From CAUZFZ01 sp964431285 (lineage in GTDB: Bacteria; Planctomycetota; Planctomycetia; Planctomycetales; Planctomycetaceae), in NCBI GenBank assembly GCA_964431285.1, contig CAYSJO010000574.1, forward strand, positions 1 through 23,544: 23,544 nt of DNA, given 5' to 3'. The notes beneath the pieces are model-generated. The model did not search any database and was not told the origin of the DNA. It worked only from the letters and a program-made list of their open reading frames with translations. A program made the translations under genes and the position numbers. Every line of letters begins with the position of its first letter. Positions within the stretch are counted from its first letter, which is position 1. Of the stretch, positions 8,131-15,528 are shown one piece after another.

Positions 8131-8572
8131 CTGTGCGCAGTTGTCTTCAATTGGGCAATCGCCGGATAGCTGCAACGGCGTGTGCGTGACCAGCTCGGTA
8201 AGCGACAACTCAGCTGCGAGCACTGCCGCGCCGAGTGCGTCTAATCTCAATCCGGAAATGCAAGTGCTGCATCGAAAAAGTAAATCAACGGAGGATCGCG
8301 GTCGTCGCAAGGGCACATCGATCATCAATTGGATATCGCCGCCACTGCAGGATTGCGCAGTACAGGGCCACGACACAGGCTGTACCCATCAAACTGTATA
8401 CCGCGAATTCCTGACAGAAGCGTTCATCGACGCGCGATGATGTCGAAGCAACAACGACCTGATTACCAGCCCGGTTCTGATAACCTGTTGTTTGACAGGA
8501 ACACGAGATCGCGGTCTGCGTGACCTGCAACACGACACAGAGAAAAACTCAACTGGCTGGAGAGTCTTGCCC
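8131..8572. other. Non-coding stretch upstream of the ion channel
   Basis: About 440 bases with no confident gene. On the minus strand a frame (8285-8430) contains a hydrophobic segment, MGTACVVALYCAILQWRRYP. A second minus frame (about 8150-8290) reads LRLDALGAAVLAAELSLTEL. Together they look like a decayed membrane-protein fragment in two frames, but no family is recognised. The promoter of the channel gene should lie near its 3' end. Confidence 0.3.
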
Positions 8573-9457
8573 ATGACTGATGACGGACCCGCGACTGGCG
8601 GTCAGAGGCATGAGCCGCTCACTTGGCGTGAGCGGTCGTACGAGATCATCTTCGAGGCCGATACTCGTGCCGGCAAACTGTTCGACGTGCTGCTACTGAT
8701 TGCGATTCTGCTCAGTGTGCTGGTCGTGATGTGTGAGAGTGTCAAGTCGATTCGTGACGAGTATCCACGTCTGCTCAGCCGGGCCGAGTGGTTCTTTACG
8801 GCGCTGTTTACAATCGAGTACGTGATGCGGCTCATCTGTGTCCGTCGTCCCATGCGCTACGTCGTCAGCTTCTACGGAATTGTCGACCTGCTCGCGATCC
8901 TGCCCACCTATATCATCGCCATCCCCTCTTTCGCGGGCGCACCGGACGTGCAGCGTCTAGCTGTCATCCGGGCGCTACGGCTGCTGCGAGCGTTTCGGAT
9001 CTTCAAGCTGGCACACATGCTGTCCGAAGCAACCGCCCTCCGCGAGGCCATGTGGGCGGCTCGCGCCAAGGTCGCCGTTTTTCTCTCATTCGTCCTGATT
9101 GCCGTCGTAATCGTCGGTTCGGCGATGCATCTGATCGAAGGTGGTCGTGTCGATGCCGACAGAAACCCGATTGCAACCGGGTTTGATTCGGTACCGGAAA
9201 GCATGTACTGGGCGATCGTGACAATGACGACTGTTGGTTACGGAGACATCTCGCCAATCACTCCACTTGGAAAGTCACTGGCTGCCTGCATGATGGTCCT
9301 GGGTTACTGCATGATCATCGTGCCAACGGGAATTGTCTCAGCTGAGCTGGCTCACGCCGGCGGTAAATCGATCACTACGCAGGTCTGCCCCGAATGTATG
9401 AAAGAAGGGCATGACGCCGATGCCGTCCACTGCAAATATTGTGGTTCCCACCTGTAG
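8573..9457 (+). CDS. Voltage-gated potassium-channel-like ion transporter with C-terminal zinc ribbon
   Basis: A 294-residue inner-membrane channel subunit, expected to tetramerise and conduct K+. Six membrane segments are visible: S1 about 36-54, S2 72-90, S3 98-118, S4 128-147 with regularly spaced Arg (128, 133, 136, 139, 142), S5 165-185 and S6 235-260. The pore helix and selectivity filter TMTTVGYGD occupy 217-225. The cytoplasmic tail ends in a zinc ribbon with CPEC (272-275) and CKYC (287-290). ATG 8573 is chosen because GGAGAG stands about 8 bases upstream; the frame's earlier ATG at 8492 lacks support. The arrangement S1-S6, TVGYGD and zinc ribbon matches bacterial ion transporter proteins. 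Gating ligand unknown; the zinc ribbon may be a structural or redox switch (inference). Confidence 0.93.
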   Translation: MTDDGPATGGQRHEPLTWRERSYEIIFEADTRAGKLFDVLLLIAILLSVLVVMCESVKSIRDEYPRLLSRAEWFFTALFTIEYVMRLICVRRPMRYVVSFYGIVDLLAILPTYIIAIPSFAGAPDVQRLAVIRALRLLRAFRIFKLAHMLSEATALREAMWAARAKVAVFLSFVLIAVVIVGSAMHLIEGGRVDADRNPIATGFDSVPESMYWAIVTMTTVGYGDISPITPLGKSLAACMMVLGYCMIIVPTGIVSAELAHAGGKSITTQVCPECMKEGHDADAVHCKYCGSHL

Positions 9458-9598
9458 CCATTCCTGCGATTACAGTGTCTGACGCTGGAGCGAAGCCTGG
9501 CCGTGAAGCAATTTGCAGTTGTCACGTGGCGACAGGAGAGGGCCCAGTGCGGAAGAATGACGAACGCTCCACATCGATTCCTGCAAGCGCATGCCACC

Positions 9599-9958
9599 AT
9601 GGCTGAACAACAACTATCCGATGACTCGAATCCACTGCATGTCACCGAGCCGGTGACGATTCGGCTGTACGGCTTCAAGGACATCACACTGCCGGCCTAC
9701 CTGCTGTTGTTCCTTGCGACAATTCTGATCGTGACCATGCTGATTGCGGCTGCACGGGAAGTGGTCGAGCCGCACACGCCGATCGGCGAGAAACTGCATC
9801 AGATGGCGAAAGGCGAACCGTGGACGATCACTCTGGCGGAGTGGGTGCCGCTAATCCTGGGACTCGGTCTGGCCTTTGAAGTGGTGGAAGCTGTTGTCGT
9901 CTTTTCGGCCTTTGCGCGGAAGATACGATCGAACAACTCGCAATTGCCACAGTCTTAG
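9599..9958 (+). CDS. Two-transmembrane hypothetical protein
   Basis: A 119-residue small membrane protein. Two strong hydrophobic segments, YLLLFLATILIVTMLIAAA (near residues 34-52) and VPLILGLGLAFEVVEAVVVFSAF (about 83-105), are joined by a polar loop (EPHTPIGEKLHQMAKGEPW). The N-terminus before TM1 is polar. Starts possible in the same frame are GTG 9503 (GGAG 12 bases upstream), ATG 9557 and ATG 9599. None has an ideal ribosome site, and 9599 is chosen as the conservative start. It sits about 140 bases after the channel gene on the same strand, so it may be co-transcribed and could be an accessory subunit. Family not recognised. Confidence 0.65.
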   Translation: MAEQQLSDDSNPLHVTEPVTIRLYGFKDITLPAYLLLFLATILIVTMLIAAAREVVEPHTPIGEKLHQMAKGEPWTITLAEWVPLILGLGLAFEVVEAVVVFSAFARKIRSNNSQLPQS

Positions 9959-10018
9959 GCCACTGGTGGATCCTGCCTGAGAACGCTCATTCGTCGAGTC
10001 GCTTGATTGCGTGCCATA

Positions 10019-10050
10019 CCGTGGTCGGAGATTCGATCCACCGACCACGG
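10019..10050. terminator. Perfect inverted repeat between convergent genes
   Basis: CCGTGGTCGG (10019-10028) and CCGACCACGG (10041-10050) are exact reverse complements around a 12-base loop. The site lies between the ends of two convergent genes (9958 plus, 10061 minus), as expected for a bidirectional terminator. Neither side has a proper T tract. Confidence 0.55.
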
Positions 10051-10060
10051 GGCCCAGGCG

Positions 10061-10351
10061 CTATTTGCTACCGCCGTTGAAAGGTGCGATCGTGCCATCC
10101 AGCGAATCGAGCAACGAGTTGCCGTCCAGGAGAGAGCCGGTCGAATCTGTGATGAGACTGGTTGTCACCTGATCGTCGACGCCGACCACACGATCTTTAA
10201 CGCGCATGGTGAGGACGCCCACCGATCGATCCGGCGTGACCAGTTCAATGCGAAACTGCCCAAGGTTCACATTGCGATTGTCGACCTCCCGAAACGCGTG
10301 CATCAACGTCCCGTTACGGACTCCGTCGTCACTACCAACCGAGACATCCAC
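10061..10351 (-). CDS. Fragment: second GSDDG module of the decayed M56 gene
   Basis: A 96-residue frame holding DVSVGSDDGVRNGTLMHAF and ELVTPDRSVGVLTMRVKDRVVGVDDQVTT. It parallels EVSIGSDDGVRPNAMMRLF and ALVTPNRCVGFVIERENKVKLGVTD in the preceding piece. It is out of frame with that piece by one base. It has no start signal of its own and ends in a low-complexity tail (DGTIAPFNGGSK). Confidence 0.5.
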   Translation of the reverse strand: MDVSVGSDDGVRNGTLMHAFREVDNRNVNLGQFRIELVTPDRSVGVLTMRVKDRVVGVDDQVTTSLITDSTGSLLDGNSLLDSLDGTIAPFNGGSK

Positions 10352-11325
10352 AAGCTCACGTCCCCGATCGGTCTTTTTGTTGCGAGCACAACGCCGTTGA
10401 CCTCAGGCGGCGGCGATTTCTGTTTGCCTGCACGCGGCGGTTGGATGGCGAGGCGAGCGATGTCTGTGACCCCGAGTTTTACCTTGTTCTCGCGTTCAAT
10501 AACGAATCCGACACATCGATTCGGAGTCACCAGTGCCACTCGAATGGCGGCGATCGGCTGATCGGGCTTGTCAGTGTGAAACAGCCGCATCATCGCGTTC
10601 GGGCGTACTCCGTCATCGCTACCAATGGAAACTTCCACGAGCTCCCGTCCGCTCTTCGATCTCTTCGTTGCAATAACCTGTCCGGTCACGGTTCCTGGCT
10701 GAGTGTTTGACAGTGCCGACTCGTTCAAAGGACAGAGGAACAACAGGGCCATCGAGGCTGAAATGGTCGGAGTAGTGGCACCGCGAGTTCCTCGCCAGCT
10801 TCCATCTCTTGGACTTTGCTGCGAGGACAGGAACTTCACGCCTTCGTGGTACCAGTCGTGAGTGCCAAGGAATCGCATTTTGCGATGTCCGACGGCGTAC
10901 CTCATCGCCATCAGCGAGTAGAGATGCCAGCTGGCTCCGCCGGGATTCCGCGCGGCTGAAAAATGACGGCCCAGCCAGTCCACTGCACGGTCGCGCGACT
11001 TCGCAATACGGCCGTCGTCAACGTCGGCCAGTTCTGCCGCTCGTATTAGCGACCCCAGACCGGCATACGTCATACTGCCAGTCGGCTTTGCGGAAGAACT
11101 CGGCACATAATTCCATCCGCCATCCTTGTGCTGACTTTGCTGTAGATAGGGGATCAGCCGCGTCCAGACGTTGGGATCAACTTTGAATTCCATCGCCTGT
11201 GCTGTCGCCAGCGCGTTCACTGCGAACCACATGTTGGAATTGTCACCGCGTGAACCGGCGCCATCCGCGACGCGGTATCCCCATGATCCCGAAAACTGCC
11301 CCTTTCTGACCTGGCCTTTCGTCAG
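10303..11325 (-). CDS. Fragment: C-terminal toroid repeats and first GSDDG module
   Basis: This frame is open from directly after TAA 11326; the first ATG is at 11232. It has the toroid hallmarks of planctomycete squalene-cyclase-like repeats: GQFSGSWGY, GDNSNMWFAVNAL, QSQHKDGGWNY, SMTYAGLGSLI, HDWYHEGVKFLSSQQ and PTISASMALLFL. The first GSDDG module follows, then a frame-shifted tail after VLATK. It is in frame with the piece upstream, so one TAA codon is the only break between them. Confidence 0.65.
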   Translation of the reverse strand: MTKGQVRKGQFSGSWGYRVADGAGSRGDNSNMWFAVNALATAQAMEFKVDPNVWTRLIPYLQQSQHKDGGWNYVPSSSAKPTGSMTYAGLGSLIRAAELADVDDGRIAKSRDRAVDWLGRHFSAARNPGGASWHLYSLMAMRYAVGHRKMRFLGTHDWYHEGVKFLSSQQSPRDGSWRGTRGATTPTISASMALLFLCPLNESALSNTQPGTVTGQVIATKRSKSGRELVEVSIGSDDGVRPNAMMRLFHTDKPDQPIAAIRVALVTPNRCVGFVIERENKVKLGVTDIARLAIQPPRAGKQKSPPPEVNGVVLATKRPIGDVSLWMSRLVVTTESVTGR

Positions 11326-12267
11326 TTAATCGATGTTGGCCCGGAGTCGCTCGTCGTCTCTACCGGTTGACTGCCAGACGAGCGTTTTGAGACTCAACGC
11401 GTAGGTGTATTGGGTCTCATTCGTTCGCAGATACTTGAAGGCCGATGCTATGACAGGATCATCAGATGGCACTCCGGCTTTGAGCAGCGCCAGCGTCGCC
11501 AGTGCCGTGCTACCCTGAAGCATGTGCTCACTCTTTCCACCATAAGGCCAGGTTCCGTCATCCTGTTGCTGTGATTTCACAAACGTAACGCCACGTTCAA
11601 CCGTCCGTCCTGCAGTCAGGACAAGCGAGTTTTCTTTTGCCGGCTGTACATCGTCGCCTGAGTCGGTCGGTGTATCGGTCGGCGGTGGCGTCTGCGTCTC
11701 GTCTGCTTCGACCGCAGTTGGTGTACTCGGCTCCGTCGCCTGTTGTGTCTGGTTGCTCGCGTCCGGCCCGGCATCCGTCGTCGTCTCAACAACTTGAGCA
11801 GGCAACGCATTCACAAGCAGCAAGGGCAGCAGAATCAGACTCACGAGTGTGGGGACTCCGGCGGACCGCCAGAGACGCGGCTCGATACGTTGGCTGATGT
11901 CGAGGATTCGAACGATTCGACGCTTCAATTCTCCGCCATCAGCGGCGACAAGACTCGATGAACCGGGTCGGCAAATCTCTGCCACTGCGGTCAGGGCCCG
12001 GGCATATGCGAACCGGTCACCCAACGTTGCGATAACTGTGTCGTCAACGCAGTTTTCACGCTCGCACCGAATCTGTCTCGTGAGCCACCACACTGCCGGG
12101 TGATAGAACAACAGCGTTTCCGCAATCGTCTGCAGACCATTGATCAAGGCGTCCGACCGGCGAATGTGAATCAGCTCATGCATGAGAATCACTGACACGT
12201 GCTCGACAGGGAGACCGGTTACAACCTCAGACAGGTAACAGCACCACAGGCCGCCACCAGCCAGCAA
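11326..12267 (-). CDS. Fragment: M56 catalytic core and start of toroid
   Basis: This frame contains the zinc-peptidase core (HELIH within VILMHELIHIRRSDAL), FYHPAVWWLTRQIRCERENCVDD, a TM segment (LVSLILLPLLLVNAL), a linker rich in Thr, Pro and Asp, and the first toroid repeats (RGVTFVKSQQQDDGTWPYGG, STALATLALLKAG). The real coding join to the upstream piece is near VTGLPVEHV. The ATG at 12267 lies in out-of-frame sequence and is not a natural start. It ends ERLRANID then TAA. Confidence 0.7.
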   Translation of the reverse strand: MLAGGGLWCCYLSEVVTGLPVEHVSVILMHELIHIRRSDALINGLQTIAETLLFYHPAVWWLTRQIRCERENCVDDTVIATLGDRFAYARALTAVAEICRPGSSSLVAADGGELKRRIVRILDISQRIEPRLWRSAGVPTLVSLILLPLLLVNALPAQVVETTTDAGPDASNQTQQATEPSTPTAVEADETQTPPPTDTPTDSGDDVQPAKENSLVLTAGRTVERGVTFVKSQQQDDGTWPYGGKSEHMLQGSTALATLALLKAGVPSDDPVIASAFKYLRTNETQYTYALSLKTLVWQSTGRDDERLRANID

Positions 12268-12562
12268 TACAGGGGATACGGACGAAGGACGATTCCAGAA
12301 CGCGAAGTCGGCGACGCAGTCCGAGCCGCTGACAGTATTCGGACAACAGTCGTTCCGTTTCCTCAGCGACGGGACGACTGCGAAAGCGGATACACCACTT
12401 CAGCCAGCTCCACCCGGCCACTTGCCACGCAGAGAGAAGCATGACACCTGCCACCCATGCCGTAGCAAGCCACGGCAGTGCATGTCGAATCGACGTCGAT
12501 GACACTTTTGCAATGCCCGATTCTGTCCGCTGGTCCTGTCGCCCGGTCACCTGTCCGTCGAC
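12227..12562 (-). CDS. Fragment: middle membrane/cytoplasmic part of M56 protein
   Basis: Continues in the same frame after TGA 12563. It contains a TM segment (LPWLATAWVAGVMLLSAW) and the conserved pre-catalytic stretch RLGLRRRLRVLES...IPCIAGWWRPVVLLPV, where BlaR1-type proteins run straight on into the HExxH helix. Here it stops at TGA 12227 because of a one-base shift. Confidence 0.6.
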   Translation of the reverse strand, partial: VDGQVTGRQDQRTESGIAKVSSTSIRHALPWLATAWVAGVMLLSAWQVAGWSWLKWCIRFRSRPVAEETERLLSEYCQRLGLRRRLRVLESSFVRIPCIAGWWRPVVLLPV

Positions 12563-12949
12563 TCAATCACCAGAATTGGCGACCTCATCAGTGACGATCG
12601 GTTTCGTCAGATCGACGAATGGCGTGCTGTCAGGTACTCCATGCTCCTCATCTGCCGGAAAGTCGGCAGCGGATGGTCCGGCAACGATTCCTGACCCTTC
12701 TCGCGCCAGGGCGCGAATGACATGTGTTATCAGTGTTCCGGCAGGCAGCAGCAGCATGGTGAGGAGCGCAATGCAGAGAACCAGATGTCGTGACTCCGCA
12801 GACTGCTGACTCAGCAGCCTGACGAGGAACGCAACAGCGATGCCAACCGCTGTGAGTTGCCAGATCGAATACAGGATTGCCCATCCGAAGGCGTCGAGCA
12901 GGATCACGGAATCGTCATGCCACAGAGACAACGTATTGAGCGCGGTCAT
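12563..12949 (-). CDS. Fragment: N-terminal membrane part of M56 protein
   Basis: 128 residues with two hydrophobic segments (GWAILYSIWQLTAVGIAVAFLV, and LVLCIALLTMLLLPAG) framing the QQSAESRHLVLC motif common to M56 sensors. ATG 12949 overlaps the blaI stop (ATGA). It ends in an in-frame TGA, after which the same frame stays open. On its own it could only be a two-TM peptide. Confidence 0.65.
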   Translation of the reverse strand: MTALNTLSLWHDDSVILLDAFGWAILYSIWQLTAVGIAVAFLVRLLSQQSAESRHLVLCIALLTMLLLPAGTLITHVIRALAREGSGIVAGPSAADFPADEEHGVPDSTPFVDLTKPIVTDEVANSGD

Positions 12950-13332
12950 GATCGCTCCTCTTCCATCTGTTCGATGAGTGCTTTGATCTCCGCCAGTTCC
13001 TCATCACTGACTTTGGCACTGGACAGTGCCTGAACGAGCATTCGCCCTGCGGCGCCGCCGAAAGCCCGGCTGATGAGATGGTCCACCATCCCCTGTTGCG
13101 TTCGGGTTTGCGACCTGGAAGGTCGATGCATTTGCGGACGCACGGAATCGTCACGTTTCAACACGCCCTTCTGATGCATCACCTGCATCATCTTGAGGGT
13201 CGTGGAATACCCGGTGGCGCGGTTCTGAAGTGAGTCGTGGACTTCGCGGACCGTAGACGGTCCTCGTTCCCAGAGAACGGCCAAGATTTGCAGTACGACT
13301 TCGGTAGGCTGTTGCGAGGTTTGTCTTGGCAT
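12946..13332 (-). CDS. BlaI/MecI/CopY-family transcriptional repressor
   Basis: A 128-residue winged-helix DNA-binding protein that represses its own operon until cleaved by an M56 protease partner. It shows the family pattern: TEVVLQILAVLWERGPSTVREVHDSL (helices 1-2), GYSTTLKMMQVMHQKGVLKRD (recognition helix and wing), the TQQGMVDHLISRAFGGAA linker, and C-terminal dimerisation helices SDEELAEIKALIEQMEEE. The start at 13332 (MPRQTSQQPTE) fits the family; the upstream in-frame ATG at 13356 adds eight residues without a better ribosome site. The reading frame is intact while its downstream partner is ruined, so it may now be a constitutive repressor with no inducer protease beside it. A 6+6 palindrome lies 50 bases upstream. 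Confidence 0.93.
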   Translation of the reverse strand: MPRQTSQQPTEVVLQILAVLWERGPSTVREVHDSLQNRATGYSTTLKMMQVMHQKGVLKRDDSVRPQMHRPSRSQTRTQQGMVDHLISRAFGGAAGRMLVQALSSAKVSDEELAEIKALIEQMEEERS

Positions 13333-13381
13333 CTGAAACCCGTCGCGACATGTCACGGACGATTGAGGAATCTATTCGCCG

Positions 13382-13411
13382 TTCGTTTAGAATAACGAAT
13401 GAATTCGTCAA
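13382..13411 (-). promoter_or_regulatory. Candidate blaI operator/promoter
   Basis: TTCGTT (13382-13387) and AACGAA (13394-13399) form a perfect palindrome around a 6-base AT-rich spacer, about 50 bases before the blaI start. On the minus strand a TTGACG (-35-like, 13406-13411) precedes it. The sequence differs from the TACA/TGTA half-sites of classical Bla/Mec operators. Assignment is by position and symmetry only. Confidence 0.4.
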
Positions 13412-13491
13412 TAAGATCGCAATCTTCAGTTCGAGTCGCATCAGCAAAGGATCGAGTGCGCCAATCGCCGCTCACCATCAAGCGTGAATCA

Positions 13492-14448
13492 CTACACGTC
13501 GCACTGACTGACGGCTTCCCGCAGACCAGCCAGCGGATCTCGCGTGGGAATGAACTCCTGGCCGACATAGCCGCCGTAGTCCAGGTCAAGAAGCTTCTTC
13601 ATAATGGGCGTAAACTGGACTTCCTGGGTGTCATCCAATTCGCCTCGACCTGGGCAGCCAGCGGTGTGGACGTGCCCGAGTATGTCCTTGACCTCGCCCA
13701 GCCGGCGAATGACATCACCGTTCATCACCTGCACGTGATAGATATCGAACAGCAGTTTCACGCGTGGTGAATCGACGCGACGGATGATGGACGCGACGTA
13801 ATCCAGATCATCGCCCTGATAACCTGGGTGTCCCTTCATGGGGTGTGTGTCGTCTCGCGTGTTGAGGTGTTCGAGGCAGACGTTGACTCCTTTCTTCTCG
13901 GCGTGTGCCGCGAGCTTCTTCAGACCGGCGACACAGTTATCTGCCCCTTCTTCAAGTGAGATTTCTCCGCTGGCAGGATCCTCTGCGTCCCGCCACTTGT
14001 AACCGTTGAACGCAATGACGCTGGGAAAGTTTGCGTCCGCGCAGTTGTCGATCTCAGTCTTTGTTCGGGAAATGACTTCTTCGTGGAAGGCCGTGTTGTT
14101 CAGGCCCTTAATAAAGGGAGCTCCCGGCATTCCGTTCGGAGCGATCGCACAGACCAGGCCGTGCTTCTTCAGTGTGGGCCATGTATCGGGCCCACAGATT
14201 TCGACCGAAACGCAACCCAGCGATTTTGCGACCTGACATGTCTTGTCGATGTCCCACTTGTCGCCGGCGATGTTGAAGCACCAGAATACGATCGACTGCT
14301 TGATGTTCCCTTTCACGACGGCTGGTTTCCCCTCTGCGGCAAGTGCCTGGCTGCCCGCAAGTGCTGTCAGGGCGGCGCTGCCGACCGCTCCCTGAAGAAG
14401 GTGGCGGCGGTCGAACTGAGTCGAGTCTTGCGGCTGTTGTGGCATCAT
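13492..14448 (-). CDS. Tat-exported hydroxypyruvate-isomerase-like TIM-barrel protein
   Basis: A 318-residue sugar-phosphate isomerase/epimerase-type TIM barrel (AP endonuclease family 2 fold), closest in pattern to hydroxypyruvate isomerase Hyi. The N-terminus has a twin-arginine signal (FDRRHLLQG, then AVGSAALTALAGSQALA). Likely metal and catalytic residues sit in VEIC (E83), CLEHLNTRDD (E193), LLFDIYHVQ (D235, H238), HVHTAG (H259, H261) and GQEFIP (E298). It would interconvert a ketose/aldehyde pair outside the cytoplasm; the substrate cannot be read from sequence. ATG 14448 is chosen because GAGGA stands 9 bases upstream and the Tat signal then begins normally; upstream in-frame sequence to 14580 is Pro/Arg-rich and not family-like. 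Confidence 0.9.
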   Translation of the reverse strand: MMPQQPQDSTQFDRRHLLQGAVGSAALTALAGSQALAAEGKPAVVKGNIKQSIVFWCFNIAGDKWDIDKTCQVAKSLGCVSVEICGPDTWPTLKKHGLVCAIAPNGMPGAPFIKGLNNTAFHEEVISRTKTEIDNCADANFPSVIAFNGYKWRDAEDPASGEISLEEGADNCVAGLKKLAAHAEKKGVNVCLEHLNTRDDTHPMKGHPGYQGDDLDYVASIIRRVDSPRVKLLFDIYHVQVMNGDVIRRLGEVKDILGHVHTAGCPGRGELDDTQEVQFTPIMKKLLDLDYGGYVGQEFIPTRDPLAGLREAVSQCDV

Positions 14449-14549
14449 GGCTGAGATTCCTCTGACAGGGCGAACAGGCCGAACGGATTGTGTCTCTGCG
14501 GTGTACGTTGTGGACCAGTGACGTTGCAAGTGTGTGAAGACCTCGGGAA

Positions 14550-14596
14550 AAACAACAGGGGCGAAGTGGCTGCCAGCCACTTCGCCCCAGTTGTTT
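14550..14596 (-). terminator. Strong intrinsic terminator
   Basis: Two 14-base arms (14558-14571 and 14575-14588, GGGGCGAAGTGGCT and its complement) around a 3-base loop are extended, past one A-A mismatch, by AAACAAC/GTTGTTT. Read on the minus strand the stem ends in TGTTGTTTTT. It follows the stop at 14665 of the Pro-rich gene and precedes the Hyi-like gene, separating the two. Confidence 0.85.
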
Positions 14597-14664
14597 GCGA
14601 TTCACTTTGAGTTGCGTCGTCCGACTGTTCGCATGCCTCGCGACTATCAGGATAACGGCGACAA

Positions 14665-15330
14665 TCAATAGAAGACGAGGTCAACGGTGCCTCCCGGAAT
14701 CAGACGAACTCGACGCACGCCGAGGACTCCCAGTTTGTCCTCGACGATGCGTTCGAACAGACGTCCATAGCGACGCTCAAAGTGGCTGCGTTCACGAATC
14801 AGTTCAAAACGCACGTCATAAAGGTGCGGAACGGTTGGCAGTAGTGGTTCGGATGCGAAGTGCCATACATCGTCGTCACCCAGGTAGCCCTTCAGCGGTT
14901 TGAAGTTGTTGTAGATATCCTTCGCCGTGACTTTGATCTGCACGTCACGCGCCAGACTAACTCGCATTGTGTCGAGGATTTCAATGTCAAGCTGCCCCAC
15001 GCGCGGGTGCTTGTCCCAGTCGAGCATGCGGGTCGGACGGCGATAGGTCCTGCCAAGTGTTCCTGGCGGACGCTTGCCGCTGTCATCGAATCCGTAGATT
15101 TTCGAGTTGTTGGCAGGACGTCGTGAACCCGCCCCGTAGGGCTGTGGAGCCATAACGAACGGAGTTGTCGCATTGTACGCCTGGGCACTGTAGCCAGGCT
15201 GCGGATAGCCGGGTGCTGGCTGTCCGTACCCAGGAGCCTGTGGAAAAACGGCGCCGGGGTTTGCGCCCAATGGGACTGGAGCGAAGTTTCCGGGAGCCAC
15301 GGGGAGTGGCTGCGGCGATGTTGGCTGCAC
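14665..15330 (-). CDS. Fragment: C-terminal domain of the Pro-rich secreted protein
   Basis: 221 residues from GTG 15330, lacking any signal peptide or ribosome site. It holds the Pro/Tyr/Gly-rich linker and the folded C-terminal domain. As a separate gene it would be cytoplasmic, which is unlikely for such a composition, so it is best read as the tail of the 16032 gene. Confidence 0.5.
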   Translation of the reverse strand: MQPTSPQPLPVAPGNFAPVPLGANPGAVFPQAPGYGQPAPGYPQPGYSAQAYNATTPFVMAPQPYGAGSRRPANNSKIYGFDDSGKRPPGTLGRTYRRPTRMLDWDKHPRVGQLDIEILDTMRVSLARDVQIKVTAKDIYNNFKPLKGYLGDDDVWHFASEPLLPTVPHLYDVRFELIRERSHFERRYGRLFERIVEDKLGVLGVRRVRLIPGGTVDLVFY

Positions 15331-15528
15331 GGGAGTCAGGTCCTGAGCGGCACCAAGCGCAGTACCCGGTGTCGTGGCATCTGGCGTCGCTTTTGGGGCC
15401 GCAGGAGTCGGGTCGGCTGGCTGCGCGTCGTCCAGCAGTGGGTCCGCATCAACGGCCTGAACGGGAACGATACCTGCGCCGTGTCCACCGTTTGTTGACG
15501 TCAGTAATCGTGGAGCAGCTGGTGAGGG

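Larger units (their letters stand above)
10061..12949 (-). pseudogene. BlaR1-like M56 metallopeptidase with toroid ectodomain and two GSDDG modules (decayed)
   Basis: One gene of about 960 codons is spread over pieces in two frames. From ATG 12949 the order is: first TM segments; in-frame TGA 12563; TM segments and cytoplasmic helix to LLPV; a one-base insertion near 12229; VTGLPVEHVSVILMHELIHIRR with the HExxH zinc site; later ERENCVDD and a last TM (VSLILLPLLLVNAL); a Thr/Pro/Asp-rich linker; alpha/alpha-toroid repeats like squalene-cyclase/prenyltransferase; in-frame TAA 11326; more toroid; and two copies of a beta module containing GSDDGVR, separated by a one-base loss in an A run (plus-strand T run 10374-10378). 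M56 proteins of the BlaR1/MecR1 type sense an envelope signal and cleave the paired BlaI repressor. The start overlaps the blaI stop as ATGA. Four lesions argue strongly that it is not functional as one protein. Confidence 0.88.

Noticed and set aside
7720..8376. Minus-strand ORF of 218 aa overlapping the secreted-protein gene
   Set aside because: Most of it is antisense to a gene with a clear signal peptide and beta domain; only its upstream part is considered, as a possible remnant.
12563..12565. TGA in the M56 gene as selenocysteine or a reassigned codon
   Set aside because: It lies in a non-catalytic linker, no selenocysteine element is visible, and the same gene also has TAA and two frameshifts. 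Other intact genes in the window end in TGA normally.
14108..14668. Minus-strand ORF of 186 aa overlapping the Hyi-like gene
   Set aside because: Out-of-frame shadow with Arg/Ser-rich composition; the overlapping frame has Tat signal and TIM-barrel motifs.
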